Origin: Pseudomonas cedrina subsp. cedrina | GTDB taxonomy: Bacteria; Pseudomonadota; Gammaproteobacteria; Pseudomonadales; Pseudomonadaceae | Assembly: GCF_001983175.1 (NCBI RefSeq) | Contig: NZ_MNPW01000004.1 | Coordinates: forward strand, 186,001 to 250,000 | Length of the DNA stretch: 64,000 bases | Reading direction: 5' to 3' | Part shown: piece by piece, positions 29,889 through 37,303 of the stretch | How positions within the stretch are numbered: the first letter of the stretch is position 1 | Layout of the letters: the number at the start of each line of letters is the position of its first letter | Notes under the pieces: model-generated | Database searches by the model: none | What the model was told of the DNA's origin: nothing | Seen by the model: only the letters and a program-made list of their open reading frames with translations | Made by a program: the position numbers and the translations under genes

Positions 29889-30176
29889 ATGCGTAAAGAT
29901 AAGAAACAGGTGATTGGCGACGAAATCGGCGACGATCAGATCAAGTTGTTCCTGAACTTCGAGCCGGTCGACGCAACCTCACCTTCCCTGCACAAACTGA
30001 TCAAGGCCTACCGTGGCCTGCGTATCGACGATTTCGAGCGTTTCCTGGGCTTTTTCAAGGAAGCCGGCCTGGACCTCGACGGCAAGGATGAGCAAGGCCA
30101 GACGTTTGTCGACCTGATCAGGGACCAGCGCAACGCCGCTGAGTACATCGAGCTGATCGACAACGCTCGCGGCTGA
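29889..30176 (+). CDS. PA4642-family small protein
   Basis: A 95-residue acidic cytosolic protein that opens MRKDKKQVIGDEIGDDQIKL. It corresponds by sequence and position to the conserved Pseudomonas hypothetical near mqoB and hpt. It is helical with alternating acidic and hydrophobic residues (YRGLRIDDFERFLGFFKEAG) and ends in what looks like a degenerate ankyrin-like unit (DEQGQTFVDLIRDQRNAAEY). The function is unknown. It is convergent with mqo and followed by a bidirectional terminator. Confidence 0.85.
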   Translation: MRKDKKQVIGDEIGDDQIKLFLNFEPVDATSPSLHKLIKAYRGLRIDDFERFLGFFKEAGLDLDGKDEQGQTFVDLIRDQRNAAEYIELIDNARG

Positions 30177-30186
30177 TTCCGCAGCC

Positions 30187-30225
30187 ATAAAAAACGCCCC
30201 GTTCTCGCAAGAGTCCGGGGCGTTT
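30187..30225. terminator. Bidirectional terminator between PA4642-like gene and mqo
   Basis: A hairpin with AAAAAACGCCCCG on one side and CGGGGCGTTT on the other, around a short loop. A and T runs on both sides suit a terminator shared by the converging transcripts. Confidence 0.82.
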
Positions 30226-30234
30226 CGCTTTCAC

Positions 30235-30334
30235 TGTGGGAGCGAGCTTGCTCGCGAAGAACCTGAGAACAGCGCGTTAAACCAGGCGCGCTGCGTCATC
30301 GTTAACGTTTTTCGCGAGCAAGCTCGCTCCTACA
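30235..30334. repeat. REPIN overlapping the 3' end of mqo
   Basis: Arms TGTGGGAGCGAGCTTGCTCG (from 30235) and complement (to 30334). The right arm and part of the loop lie inside the mqo reading frame, so the last roughly 18 codons and the stop of mqo are REP sequence. Confidence 0.92.
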
Positions 30335-31806
30335 AGTTCCAGGCTGATGTTGTTCTGCGTGTTGATCTTGCGATACAGCTCGGCATCCGTCTCCAGGACT
30401 TTCTCCCGGGCCGGGAAGATCTCGTGCAGTTTGGCCGCCCATTCACCTGCGGCTTTTTCCGGGAAGCAGCGCTCAATCAGTTCCAGCATGATCGAAACGG
30501 TCACCGAAGCACCCGGGGACGCGCCCAGCAGTGCCGCCAGCGAGCCGTCCTTGGCCGCCACCAGTTCGGTGCCGAATTGCAGCACGCCGCCTTTTTTCGG
30601 GTCTTTCTTGATGATCTGTACCCGTTGGCCGGCCACTTCCAGGCGCCAATCTTCGGCTTTCGCCTCAGGGTAGAAGCGACGCAGGGATTCCAGGCGCTGT
30701 TCCATCGACTGCATCACTTCGCTGACCAGGTACTTGGTCAGGTCCATGTTGTCGCGGGCCACGGCGAGCATGGGGCCGATGTTGCCGGCGCGAACCGACA
30801 GCGGCAGGTCCATGAACGAGCCGTGCTTGAGGAACTTGGTGGTGAAACCGGCGTATGGCCCGAACAGCAAGGATTTCTTGCCATCCACCACGCGGGTGTC
30901 CAGATGGGGGACGGACATCGGCGGCGAACCCACGGCGGCCTGGCTGTAGACCTTGGCCTGGTGGTGCTTGACCACCTCCGGGTTGTCGCAACGCAGCCAT
31001 TGTCCGCTGACCGGGAAGCCGCCAAAACCTTTGCTTTCTTCGATGCCCGAGGCTTGCAGCAGCGGCAGCGCCGCCCCACCGGCGCCCAGGAACACGAATT
31101 TTGCATCCACTTCACGGCTGTTGCCGCTGTTGACGTCCTTGATGCTGACGGTCCAGCCGGCGCCGTTGCGCTTGAGGCCCGTGACACGCTTGCAGTATTT
31201 GACCTGGGCATCGGCCGAGCTGGTCAGGTGGCTGAGCAGCTGAATCGTCAGGGCGCCGAAGTTGACGTCGGTACCGTTCATGACACGGGTGGCGGCGATT
31301 TTTTCATCAAGCGGGCGACCCGGCATCATCAGCGGCATCCACTCGGCCATCTCGCTACGGTCTTCGGTGTAGTGCATGTCCGAAAACGCGTGGTGCCGGC
31401 TGAGGGTTTCAAAGCGCTTCTTGAGGAAATCCACGCCTTTCTCACCCTGCACGAAGCTCAGGTGCGGCACCGGGCTGATAAAGGACTTGGACGAGCCAAA
31501 AGTGCCCTTTTTGGTCAGGTACGCCCAGAACTGCTTCGACACCTCGAACTGGGTGTTGATGTGCACGGCTTTCTTGATGTCGATGGAGCCATCGGCGCCC
31601 TGGGGTGTGTAGTTCAGCTCACACAGCCCGGCGTGGCCGGTACCGGCGTTGTTCCACGGGTTGGAACTTTCCGCGGCACCCGAATCCATCAGCTCAACGA
31701 CTTCCAGCTTGAGGCCGGGGTCGAGCTCTTTGAGCAGTACGGCCAGGGTGGCACTCATGATGCCGGCCCCTACCAGTACGACGTCGACTGCTTCGTTATG
31801 CGCCAT
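30277..31806 (-). CDS. mqo: Malate:quinone oxidoreductase
   Basis: A 509-residue membrane-associated flavoprotein that oxidises malate to oxaloacetate and reduces quinone, the main malate-oxidising step in many pseudomonads. The FAD-binding motif [20 protein letters not shown] is at the N-terminus, and family segments [15 protein letters not shown] and [18 protein letters not shown] are present. GGAG is 9 bases before the ATG. The family-like C-terminus ends around NISLELV; the rest ([17 protein letters not shown]) is encoded by the REPIN at 30235-30334. Another mqo paralogue may exist elsewhere, since pseudomonads often carry two. Confidence 0.96.
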   Translation of the reverse strand: MAHNEAVDVVLVGAGIMSATLAVLLKELDPGLKLEVVELMDSGAAESSNPWNNAGTGHAGLCELNYTPQGADGSIDIKKAVHINTQFEVSKQFWAYLTKKGTFGSSKSFISPVPHLSFVQGEKGVDFLKKRFETLSRHHAFSDMHYTEDRSEMAEWMPLMMPGRPLDEKIAATRVMNGTDVNFGALTIQLLSHLTSSADAQVKYCKRVTGLKRNGAGWTVSIKDVNSGNSREVDAKFVFLGAGGAALPLLQASGIEESKGFGGFPVSGQWLRCDNPEVVKHHQAKVYSQAAVGSPPMSVPHLDTRVVDGKKSLLFGPYAGFTTKFLKHGSFMDLPLSVRAGNIGPMLAVARDNMDLTKYLVSEVMQSMEQRLESLRRFYPEAKAEDWRLEVAGQRVQIIKKDPKKGGVLQFGTELVAAKDGSLAALLGASPGASVTVSIMLELIERCFPEKAAGEWAAKLHEIFPAREKVLETDAELYRKINTQNNISLELVGASLLAKNVNDDAARLV

Positions 31807-32530
31807 TTAACGCGTCTCCAAAATCTGCAGCACCAAATTGACGGCATGGCTGCCAGGAGTGACGGGGCGGTTCACGTGTTGCCCCAGGTTACCCATGGCC
31901 AGGATCGCCATGTCCGATTCGCAATCTTTGCATGTTCAGCGCACGCTTGCTGCCAGCTAATCTGCCTATGAACGCATTCATGGGCGCCTGTGGCAATTCG
32001 ACTTATGGTCAAAGCGTGCGATTCATGCAATCAATCCGTAGCGGACAGGCTCAAGCTCCGGTTGTCGAGGCGTACTCGGTCCTGTGGGGTTGGGCTGTTC
32101 CAGACGCTGATGGTGCTTGTACAAACGCCAAACTATTCATTTGCTCGCCACACTCTTGTGAAGTTGTGAATACCCGTTTTTTTCACGCTCTTTTGAAGAC
32201 GTGAACCTCAAAAAAGGGCTGCCCCCGTCTGGCACCTGGCCCGCAACACCTTTGCCGACACGGCAAAACGGGCAAACAACTCAAGTGGCCGAGCGCAATG
32301 GCAGCTCTGGCAGATTCGGTAAAGGCGGGTGGTTTGCAAGGAATACAGCAAGCGCGCCAGCTTCACTCGATCTGTGTGGGCGGCTCTCTGTGGGCGATTC
32401 TTGGGGTTAATGCCGGGGCATTAACGATGCTGCGAGGCCCGATCAGGAGACGTCCTTATAATCGGGGGGAGATTGTAGCGAAGAACGCCAGGGAAATGGG
32501 CGTGTTTTATGACTTTTATTAGGTGTTCGG
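31807..32530. other. 724-base gap upstream of mqo
   Basis: No confident gene is seen. A 34-codon frame on the minus strand (31911-31807) ends in TAA directly touching the mqo ATG; its stop and the mqo start read TAAATG. On the plus strand a perfect TATAAT stands at 32457-32462 without a good -35 or a downstream reading frame. The interval probably holds the mqo promoter and leader and may hold a small RNA, but I cannot show this. Confidence 0.4.
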
Positions 32531-32764
32531 TCAGGCGGCCAACGGCTGGTGCCGTTGCGACCGCGCAGGGCGTGGGCTGACACGGGCACGGGCCGGCAGC
32601 GGATGGTGCATCCAGCTCAAGCGAATTTCATCGATTTCCACCCAGCCCTCGCCTGCGGGAGGTTGGCGGCATTCTTTGAAGGCCTGGCAACGGCCTTGCG
32701 CATCGAGCAGGGCGAACTGACGAAGGGCGGGCTTGCGCGCGAACAATGACCAGAGAAAATGCAT
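32531..32764 (-). CDS. Conserved small protein (77 aa), unknown function
   Basis: A 77-residue protein beginning MHFLWSLFARKPALRQFALL, with the central segment GWVEIDEIRLSWMHHPLPA. A strong AGGAGG is 9 bases before the ATG, which supports translation. There is no membrane segment or known domain; the C-terminus is basic (RVSPRPARSQRHQPLAA). I believe similar short proteins occur in other fluorescent pseudomonads. It is divergent from the yajG-like lipoprotein gene. Confidence 0.68.
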   Translation of the reverse strand: MHFLWSLFARKPALRQFALLDAQGRCQAFKECRQPPAGEGWVEIDEIRLSWMHHPLPARARVSPRPARSQRHQPLAA

Positions 32765-32958
32765 AGTGATCAGCCTCCTGAAATTAAGGTCAAGCATGCC
32801 TGCCCAGCATGACGGGCCCATGTAACGGGTGTGACATATCGGTGACATCGAACCGCTCCCGAGGGAAGGGGTCACAGGTTGTAACTGATGCTGGTTCCCC
32901 GCAGTGGCGCCCCGCTATACTGCCGGCCTGTCGGTACCTGATTTCTGGAGAGAAGAGC

Positions 32959-33546
32959 ATGTTGCAACGCCTGTTGTTCGGTTTGATCACTGTGACCAGT
33001 TTGACCCTGGTTGGCTGCGCCAACAGCCCGCAACAACTGACCCCGGAGCCGAAGATCACCACGCAACTTGCCCCCGTGGGCCACGGCCAGCCGGTGTCGG
33101 TGCGTGTGGTGGATGGTCGTCCATCGCCTACGCTCGGTTCGCGCGGCGGACTGTACCCGGAGACTGCGCTGATTTCGGTGAACGCTCAGGACGTGCTGCC
33201 CAAGCTGCAGGCCCAGGCTGAAGCTGCCGTGCGCTTGCTGGGGTTCACGCCCAGCCCCAACGCGCCGGGCGCGCCGCAGTTGACGGTCACCCTGGCCGAA
33301 TTGAAGTACCAGTCGCCTAAAGAAGGCCTGTACGTGACCGAAGCCTCCATCGGCGCGACCTTCAAATCCGACGTCTCCGCCGGTACCCGCCGTTACAGCG
33401 GTCGCTACGCAGCGTCGCTGAACCAGCGTTTCGGCATGTCGCCGAACCAGGACACCAACACCAAGCTGGTCAGCGATGTCCTGAGTGACGCCTTGACCCG
33501 TCTGTTCAAGGACCCAAGCATCGGTTCGCTGCTCAGCGCGCAATAA
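32959..33546 (+). CDS. yajG: YajG-family lipoprotein
   Basis: A 195-residue lipoprotein with a signal peptide and lipobox LTLVGC, giving lipidated Cys20. The mature part matches the YajG family (VSVRVVDGRPSPTLGSRGG; GTRRYSGRYAASLNQRF). YajG is an outer-membrane lipoprotein of unknown function in E. coli. AGAGAAGAG lies before the ATG. A strong terminator follows. Confidence 0.9.
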   Translation: MLQRLLFGLITVTSLTLVGCANSPQQLTPEPKITTQLAPVGHGQPVSVRVVDGRPSPTLGSRGGLYPETALISVNAQDVLPKLQAQAEAAVRLLGFTPSPNAPGAPQLTVTLAELKYQSPKEGLYVTEASIGATFKSDVSAGTRRYSGRYAASLNQRFGMSPNQDTNTKLVSDVLSDALTRLFKDPSIGSLLSAQ

Positions 33547-33556
33547 TCGATCCTGT

Positions 33557-33592
33557 AAAAAACCGGGCTCAGTGATGAGCCCGGTTTTTTTT
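33557..33592 (+). terminator. Terminator after the YajG-like gene
   Basis: Stem AACCGGGCTC / GAGCCCGGTT with a short loop, flanked by an A run before and TTTTTTTT after. It can also serve the convergent 69-residue gene. Confidence 0.92.
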
Positions 33593-33603
33593 CGCCTGCA
33601 GTT

Positions 33604-33813
33604 TTACGCGGCGGTGTCGATACAGAAATCCAGCAGGCTCACCCCCGTCAACAGATCGGTCTCCGGCAAGTCCGCATGTTGGTGCCCGCCAAGGGCGCAA
33701 TACACCAGCCAGTGGCGGTCCTGCACGTTGAACGCCAGGCCGCCGATCAGCGCCTCTTGCTCATCGCTCTGGGCGATCAGGTACAACCGATCCTGGTTTT
33801 GCGCGTGCAGCAT
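33604..33813 (-). CDS. Small conserved protein (69 aa), unknown function
   Basis: A 69-residue acidic protein (MLHAQNQDRLYLIAQSDEQE...) with alternating hydrophobic and polar stretches typical of a small beta-sheet protein (RHWLVYCALGG, LLDFCIDTAA). AGGAG is 7 bases before the ATG. It ends 12 bases past a shared bidirectional terminator. I recognise no domain; codon use fits the neighbouring genes. Confidence 0.65.
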   Translation of the reverse strand: MLHAQNQDRLYLIAQSDEQEALIGGLAFNVQDRHWLVYCALGGHQHADLPETDLLTGVSLLDFCIDTAA

Positions 33814-33996
33814 GACAAGCTCCTAAAGCGTCGAAGGGCAACAGAGTGGACTGTTAAGGTGACGTTCAGGTGACGCTGTAAATTACTGGATACAGTTGTC
33901 GTCAATGGGGGAGGGAGTGTTTCAGGCGCCGGAGGCCACTATCGTTCAGGTTTGTATCTGAACCGATACCCAGACACTGTGTTACCGAGGTTTGCG

Positions 33997-34254
33997 ATGG
34001 CGTTGCCCGCACTGTTGATCAATGTTGTTGCTTTAGCGGTGGCCTGCCCTGGGGCGGCGCTGCTGTTCATTACCCGCCTGCGCGAACAGCGCGCGATGGC
34101 CGACCTGAGCGCGCAAAGCGAAGACCGCGCGATCGACCAGCCGATGTTGTTCCTGGATGTGCGCACCGAACGGGCGCATCGCTTGGCTTATCGCGTCGGG
34201 TTTGCGTGCCTGGCGCTGGCATTGGCCACTTCCTGGCTTAGCACCCACCTGTAA
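33997..34254 (+). CDS. Small two-TM membrane protein, unknown function
   Basis: An 85-residue protein with two hydrophobic segments (ALLINVVALAVACPGAALLF near the N-terminus and FACLALALATSWLS at the C-terminus) separated by a charged loop of about 45 residues. The ATG at 33997 (MALPALLINV) follows GAGG. An in-frame start 15 codons earlier lacks a ribosome binding site. No family is recognised. Confidence 0.65.
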   Translation: MALPALLINVVALAVACPGAALLFITRLREQRAMADLSAQSEDRAIDQPMLFLDVRTERAHRLAYRVGFACLALALATSWLSTHL

Positions 34255-34271
34255 AAACACTGCTAAACAAA

Positions 34272-34391
34272 TGTGGGAGCAGGCTTCATGTGGGAGCTGG
34301 CTTGCCTGCGATGCAGACGCCTCGGTCTATCAGATATACCGAGGTGATGCTATCGCAGGCAAGCCAGCTCCCACACAAGCCCGCTCCCACA
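34272..34391. repeat. REPIN nested inside another REP
   Basis: Outer arms (TGTGGGAGCAGGCTT, 34272-34286; complement AAGCCCGCTCCCACA, 34377-34391) belong to the GGGAGCGGGCTT type. Between them sits a complete REPIN of the GGAGCTGGCTTGCCTGCGAT type (34289-34375). The inner palindrome has interrupted the outer arm right after GGGCTT. Confidence 0.9.
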
Positions 34392-34405
34392 TTTTTAATC
34401 GGTGT

Positions 34406-35572
34406 TTACAACGGGATTCCGGCTTTAACCCGATATTGATTGCGCACCGGCGTTGCATATTGCACCACCAGGAACGGCCGGTGTTCAGCCGGGCATTCCT
34501 CCAGTCGACGCTCCCATTCCGCCTTTGCCTTGGCCAGTTCATCCGCCGGGAATACTTCGGCCGCCGTCGGCACCTGCAATTGCGGGTCGGCATCGCTCCA
34601 TTGTGCATACGCCAGGTAATGCACCGGGAACAGGCGGTAACCGCCGAGAATCTGCCGGTCCATTTCCACGGCCAACAGCTTGGTGTCTTCGAAACGCTCG
34701 GTGATCGGCGGTGCGAAGTTGATGTGAACCCTTCCCTTGTAGCCGGTGATGCCAAGGGCGATGCTCACGTCATCCTCACCCGGTGCCTTGCAATAAGTGC
34801 CCGTTGTGGCGCGGATATACAGCTCGCGTGCCTTGGCGGTATCGCAGGGGTCGTACTCGTAGCTGATGGAAACCGGCGTCAGGTTCAACGACTGGATCAC
34901 CTCGGCGAACGGCTCATCCTTGCGGCTGACGTGGAACATCTTGAGGATCGCCGACTCAGTGCGATCGTCCCCATCCTTGGCGCGCCCTTCGGCCTGGGCG
35001 ATCCAGATCGATTGGCAATCGTTGCGGATCGAATGGTTGATGTAGGCCGACAGCAGATTGAACGCTGCCATCTTTTCCTTCCGCCCGGTGATCGAGCGGT
35101 GCACGATGAAGCTCTTGTTCAGGCGCATCAGGTCGCTGACAAACGGTTTTTGCAGCAGGTTGTCACCGATGGCGATCCTTGGCGTCGGCAGGCCGGCGTG
35201 GTACACCGCGTAGTTGACGAAGGCCGGGTCCATCACGATATCGCGGTGGTTGGCCAGGAACAGGTAAGCGGTACCGGACTTGAGCTGCTCGACGCCGGTG
35301 TAGGTCACCCCGTCGGTCGCGCGGTCAATGGTGTGATCGACGTAGTATTCGACTTTGTCCTGCAGCGTGGCCACGGTGGTGACGCCGGCGAATTCTCGGC
35401 GCAGTTTTCGGGCGATCATCGGCTTGAGCAGCCAGCCCAGGGCGCCGGCAAAGCGCGGGAAGCGGAAGTGGGTCAGGATGTCCAGAAAGGCCTGGTCTCT
35501 GAACAGACGTGCCAGCACTGCCGGGACTTCGCTGTCGTTGTAAGGTCGGATGGTATCGAATTCGCCCATCAT
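34406..35572 (-). CDS. PlsC-type glycerolipid acyltransferase
   Basis: A 388-residue protein with a central acyltransferase domain (about 95-300). The catalytic motif reads LANHRDIVMDPAF: the His and the second Asp are separated by five residues rather than the four of the classical HX4D box, as in a sub-branch of bacterial acyltransferases. It is probably cytosolic or peripheral at the inner membrane and may acylate lysophosphatidate or another lipid; this is inference. GAGAG is before the ATG at 35572; a second ATG follows immediately. Confidence 0.8.
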   Translation of the reverse strand: MMGEFDTIRPYNDSEVPAVLARLFRDQAFLDILTHFRFPRFAGALGWLLKPMIARKLRREFAGVTTVATLQDKVEYYVDHTIDRATDGVTYTGVEQLKSGTAYLFLANHRDIVMDPAFVNYAVYHAGLPTPRIAIGDNLLQKPFVSDLMRLNKSFIVHRSITGRKEKMAAFNLLSAYINHSIRNDCQSIWIAQAEGRAKDGDDRTESAILKMFHVSRKDEPFAEVIQSLNLTPVSISYEYDPCDTAKARELYIRATTGTYCKAPGEDDVSIALGITGYKGRVHINFAPPITERFEDTKLLAVEMDRQILGGYRLFPVHYLAYAQWSDADPQLQVPTAAEVFPADELAKAKAEWERRLEECPAEHRPFLVVQYATPVRNQYRVKAGIPL

Positions 35573-35702
35573 GCTCTCTTGTTAGAAACGGCTAGGGTAA
35601 GTAGAAGTAAATGCCAGGGTGCGCCTGAGTAATGGGCTCAGCCGAACGATAACCCTGTGAATAGACCGGCGATTATACGCACAAGTCACCTTGGAGGCTG
35701 CG

Positions 35703-35885
35703 ATGCTGGAAACTGCTACGTACGATTGCCCTTATTGTGGTGAACAGGTCGAAACCACGGTGGATTTGTCTGGTGGGGACCAAGTCTATATAGAAGACTG
35801 CCAGGTGTGCTGCCGCCCCATCACGTTCGATCTGCAAGTGCATGGCGAAGAGTGGATGCTCGAAACCCGAAGCGAAAACGAATAA
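35703..35885 (+). CDS. CPXCG-motif cysteine-rich small protein
   Basis: A 60-residue zinc-ribbon-like protein with the motifs CPYCGEQ and CQVCCRP (two CxxC pairs). This family is common in gamma-proteobacteria and has no assigned function. TTGGAGG is 7 bases before the ATG at 35703. It is followed 11 bases later by the DUF2007 gene, so the two small proteins are probably cotranscribed. Confidence 0.85.
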   Translation: MLETATYDCPYCGEQVETTVDLSGGDQVYIEDCQVCCRPITFDLQVHGEEWMLETRSENE

Positions 35886-35896
35886 CAGGTACGCCG

Positions 35897-36157
35897 ATGC
35901 AGCGAATCTACGAACCGGAAAACCTGATGGAGGGCGAGCTGCTGCAACAGATGCTCGCCAGCGAAGGGATCGAGGCGCATCTGGTGGGTCGCCATTTGCT
36001 CGGCGGCACCGGCGAGTTGCCCATCTTCGGCCTGCTGGGCCTGGAGGTGGACAACGATCAGGCCGCCTACGCCCGCGAATTGATCACCGCCTACATCGGC
36101 GCGCAACCCGTGCCGGGCGATGAACCCGACAGCTTCCCCGACGTGCTGGTCTGTTAG
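35897..36157 (+). CDS. DUF2007 (putative signal-transducing) protein
   Basis: An 86-residue protein of the DUF2007 type. The opening MQRIYEPENLMEGELLQQML and the segment EGIEAHLVGRHLLGGTGELP are characteristic: these domains resemble a small ferredoxin-like fold and appear next to CPXCG proteins in many genomes. The function is unknown. The longer upstream frame runs through the CPXCG gene and is not used. Confidence 0.84.
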   Translation: MQRIYEPENLMEGELLQQMLASEGIEAHLVGRHLLGGTGELPIFGLLGLEVDNDQAAYARELITAYIGAQPVPGDEPDSFPDVLVC

Positions 36158-36193
36158 GCTGTCCGTCGGTTTACCCAAGAGTCGTGTTGCCCC

Positions 36194-36814
36194 ATGTGTG
36201 GACGTTATGCCCTGTTTCGCTGGAACCCCGCCTTTGCGGCCTTGCCGGGTTTTCCGGCCGATCAGCAGGCCCAGTGGAACATCTCCCCGAATGATTCGGT
36301 GCTGATCCAGCGCGCCAGCGACGGCCAGCGCACCCTGGCCCGTGCTCGCTGGGGCCTGACGCCGCCGTGGTTGACGGATCTTTCGCGCACGCCGGCCCAC
36401 GCCCGCGCCGAAACCCTGGCCGAACAACCGATGTTCCGCGAAGCATTCCGCCAGCGCCGTTGCCTGCTGCCGGCCAACGGCTTCTACGAATGGCGTGGCA
36501 CCCAGCGCAAACGCCCGTACTGGCTCACACCGGGGGAGGGCTCCACGCTGTTTTTTGCGGCGATCTGGGAAGCGTATCCGGTGCAGGAACAGGTGTGGTT
36601 GAGCACGGCGGTGGTGACGCAAGCGGCGCAGAGCCAGCGCCGGCCACTGATTCTGGACGCGGCCGGGCAGCAAGCCTGGCTCGATCCCGAGACGCCGCTG
36701 CCGGTGTTGCAAGGCTTGCTGGCCAGCGAGCCTGCTGCGCTGCGCGAGCGGGTCCTGGCCAACATGGTCAATGATCCCAAGCTCAATGGGCCGGAGTGCC
36801 TGACACCGGCTTGA
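36194..36814 (+). CDS. SRAP-domain (HMCES/YedK-like) protein with altered active site
   Basis: A 206-residue SRAP protein, related to YedK/HMCES, which covalently caps abasic sites in single-stranded DNA through Cys2. Cys2 is present (MCGRYALF), as is the active-site Glu (Glu99 in ANGFYEW). Two other usual residues differ: the Asn of the NARxET motif is His69 (AHARAET), and the His needed for cross-link reversal in YedK falls at Ser147 (AQSQRRPLIL). The alignment is by eye. The gene follows the small DUF2007 gene by 36 bases. Confidence 0.88.
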   Translation: MCGRYALFRWNPAFAALPGFPADQQAQWNISPNDSVLIQRASDGQRTLARARWGLTPPWLTDLSRTPAHARAETLAEQPMFREAFRQRRCLLPANGFYEWRGTQRKRPYWLTPGEGSTLFFAAIWEAYPVQEQVWLSTAVVTQAAQSQRRPLILDAAGQQAWLDPETPLPVLQGLLASEPAALRERVLANMVNDPKLNGPECLTPA

Positions 36815-36847
36815 ATCAATGGGTTTTTCGCTGAGTCGACCGGCCTC

Positions 36848-36922
36848 ATCGCAGGCAAGCCAGCTCCCACCTTTCGATCTGTGAACACGGGTCAAATGTG
36901 GGAGCTGGCTTGCCTGCGATAG
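36848..36922. repeat. REP arms, GGAGCTGGCTTGCCTGCGAT type, tail-to-tail
   Basis: A right-hand arm (36848-36870) is followed by a left-hand arm (36897-36922), the reverse of the usual REPIN order. The second arm is the insertion target of the nested element that begins at 36923. Confidence 0.85.
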
Positions 36923-37118
36923 GCATAGGTATCTACACATCTTTGTAGTGAGCGGGCTTGTCCCGCGCTGGGTGGCGAAGCCGCCCCAATAAGGACACCG
37001 CAGTGTTCCAGATGAAACCAGATCGTCTGGTTTGGGGCTGCTTCGCAGCCCAGCGCGGGACAAGCCCGCTCACTACAGGGATACTTTTCAGTCGTTGAAA
37101 GTTGTGTAGATACCCATG
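36923..37118. mobile_element. Nested MITE-like element, copy 1 (196 bp)
   Basis: The ends form an inverted repeat: left GCATAGGTATCTACACA (36923-36939) and right TGTGTAGATACCCATG (37103-37118), one mismatch. The 9-bp sequence CTGCGATAG flanks it directly on both sides (36914-36922 and 37119-37127). Inside lies a complete REPIN of the GTAGTGAGCGGGCTTGTCCC type (36944-37077), plus an asymmetric 25-base spacer on the right (37078-37102). No coding sequence is present, so it would depend on a transposase from elsewhere. A second copy of nearly the same size is at 47372-47566. Confidence 0.75.
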
Positions 37119-37303
37119 CTGCGATAGGGCCCTCGGGCAGCCAAAAAAACCGGAGCCTTAGAACAGGTAGATCAATCGCCGCTGCCGTTGCGCCAGTTGA
37201 TCAGTGAGATGTATCCGAAAATCAGCGTTTAAACATCAGGTGTATCTGGCGCCGATACAAATCTACGCCTACGATACCCGCCATGTTTTCAGGGAGCGTG
37301 TTC

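Noticed and set aside
30424..31971. Open frame of 515 codons on the plus strand
   Set aside because: It is the antisense of mqo. The mqo FAD motif and family length settle the coding strand.
31932..32204. 90-codon plus-strand frame upstream of mqo
   Set aside because: No ribosome binding site, no family resemblance, and amino acid composition unlike nearby genes.
36848..37130. CRISPR-like repeat array
   Set aside because: The repeats are inverted REP palindromes of different families without regular spacers, and no cas gene is near.
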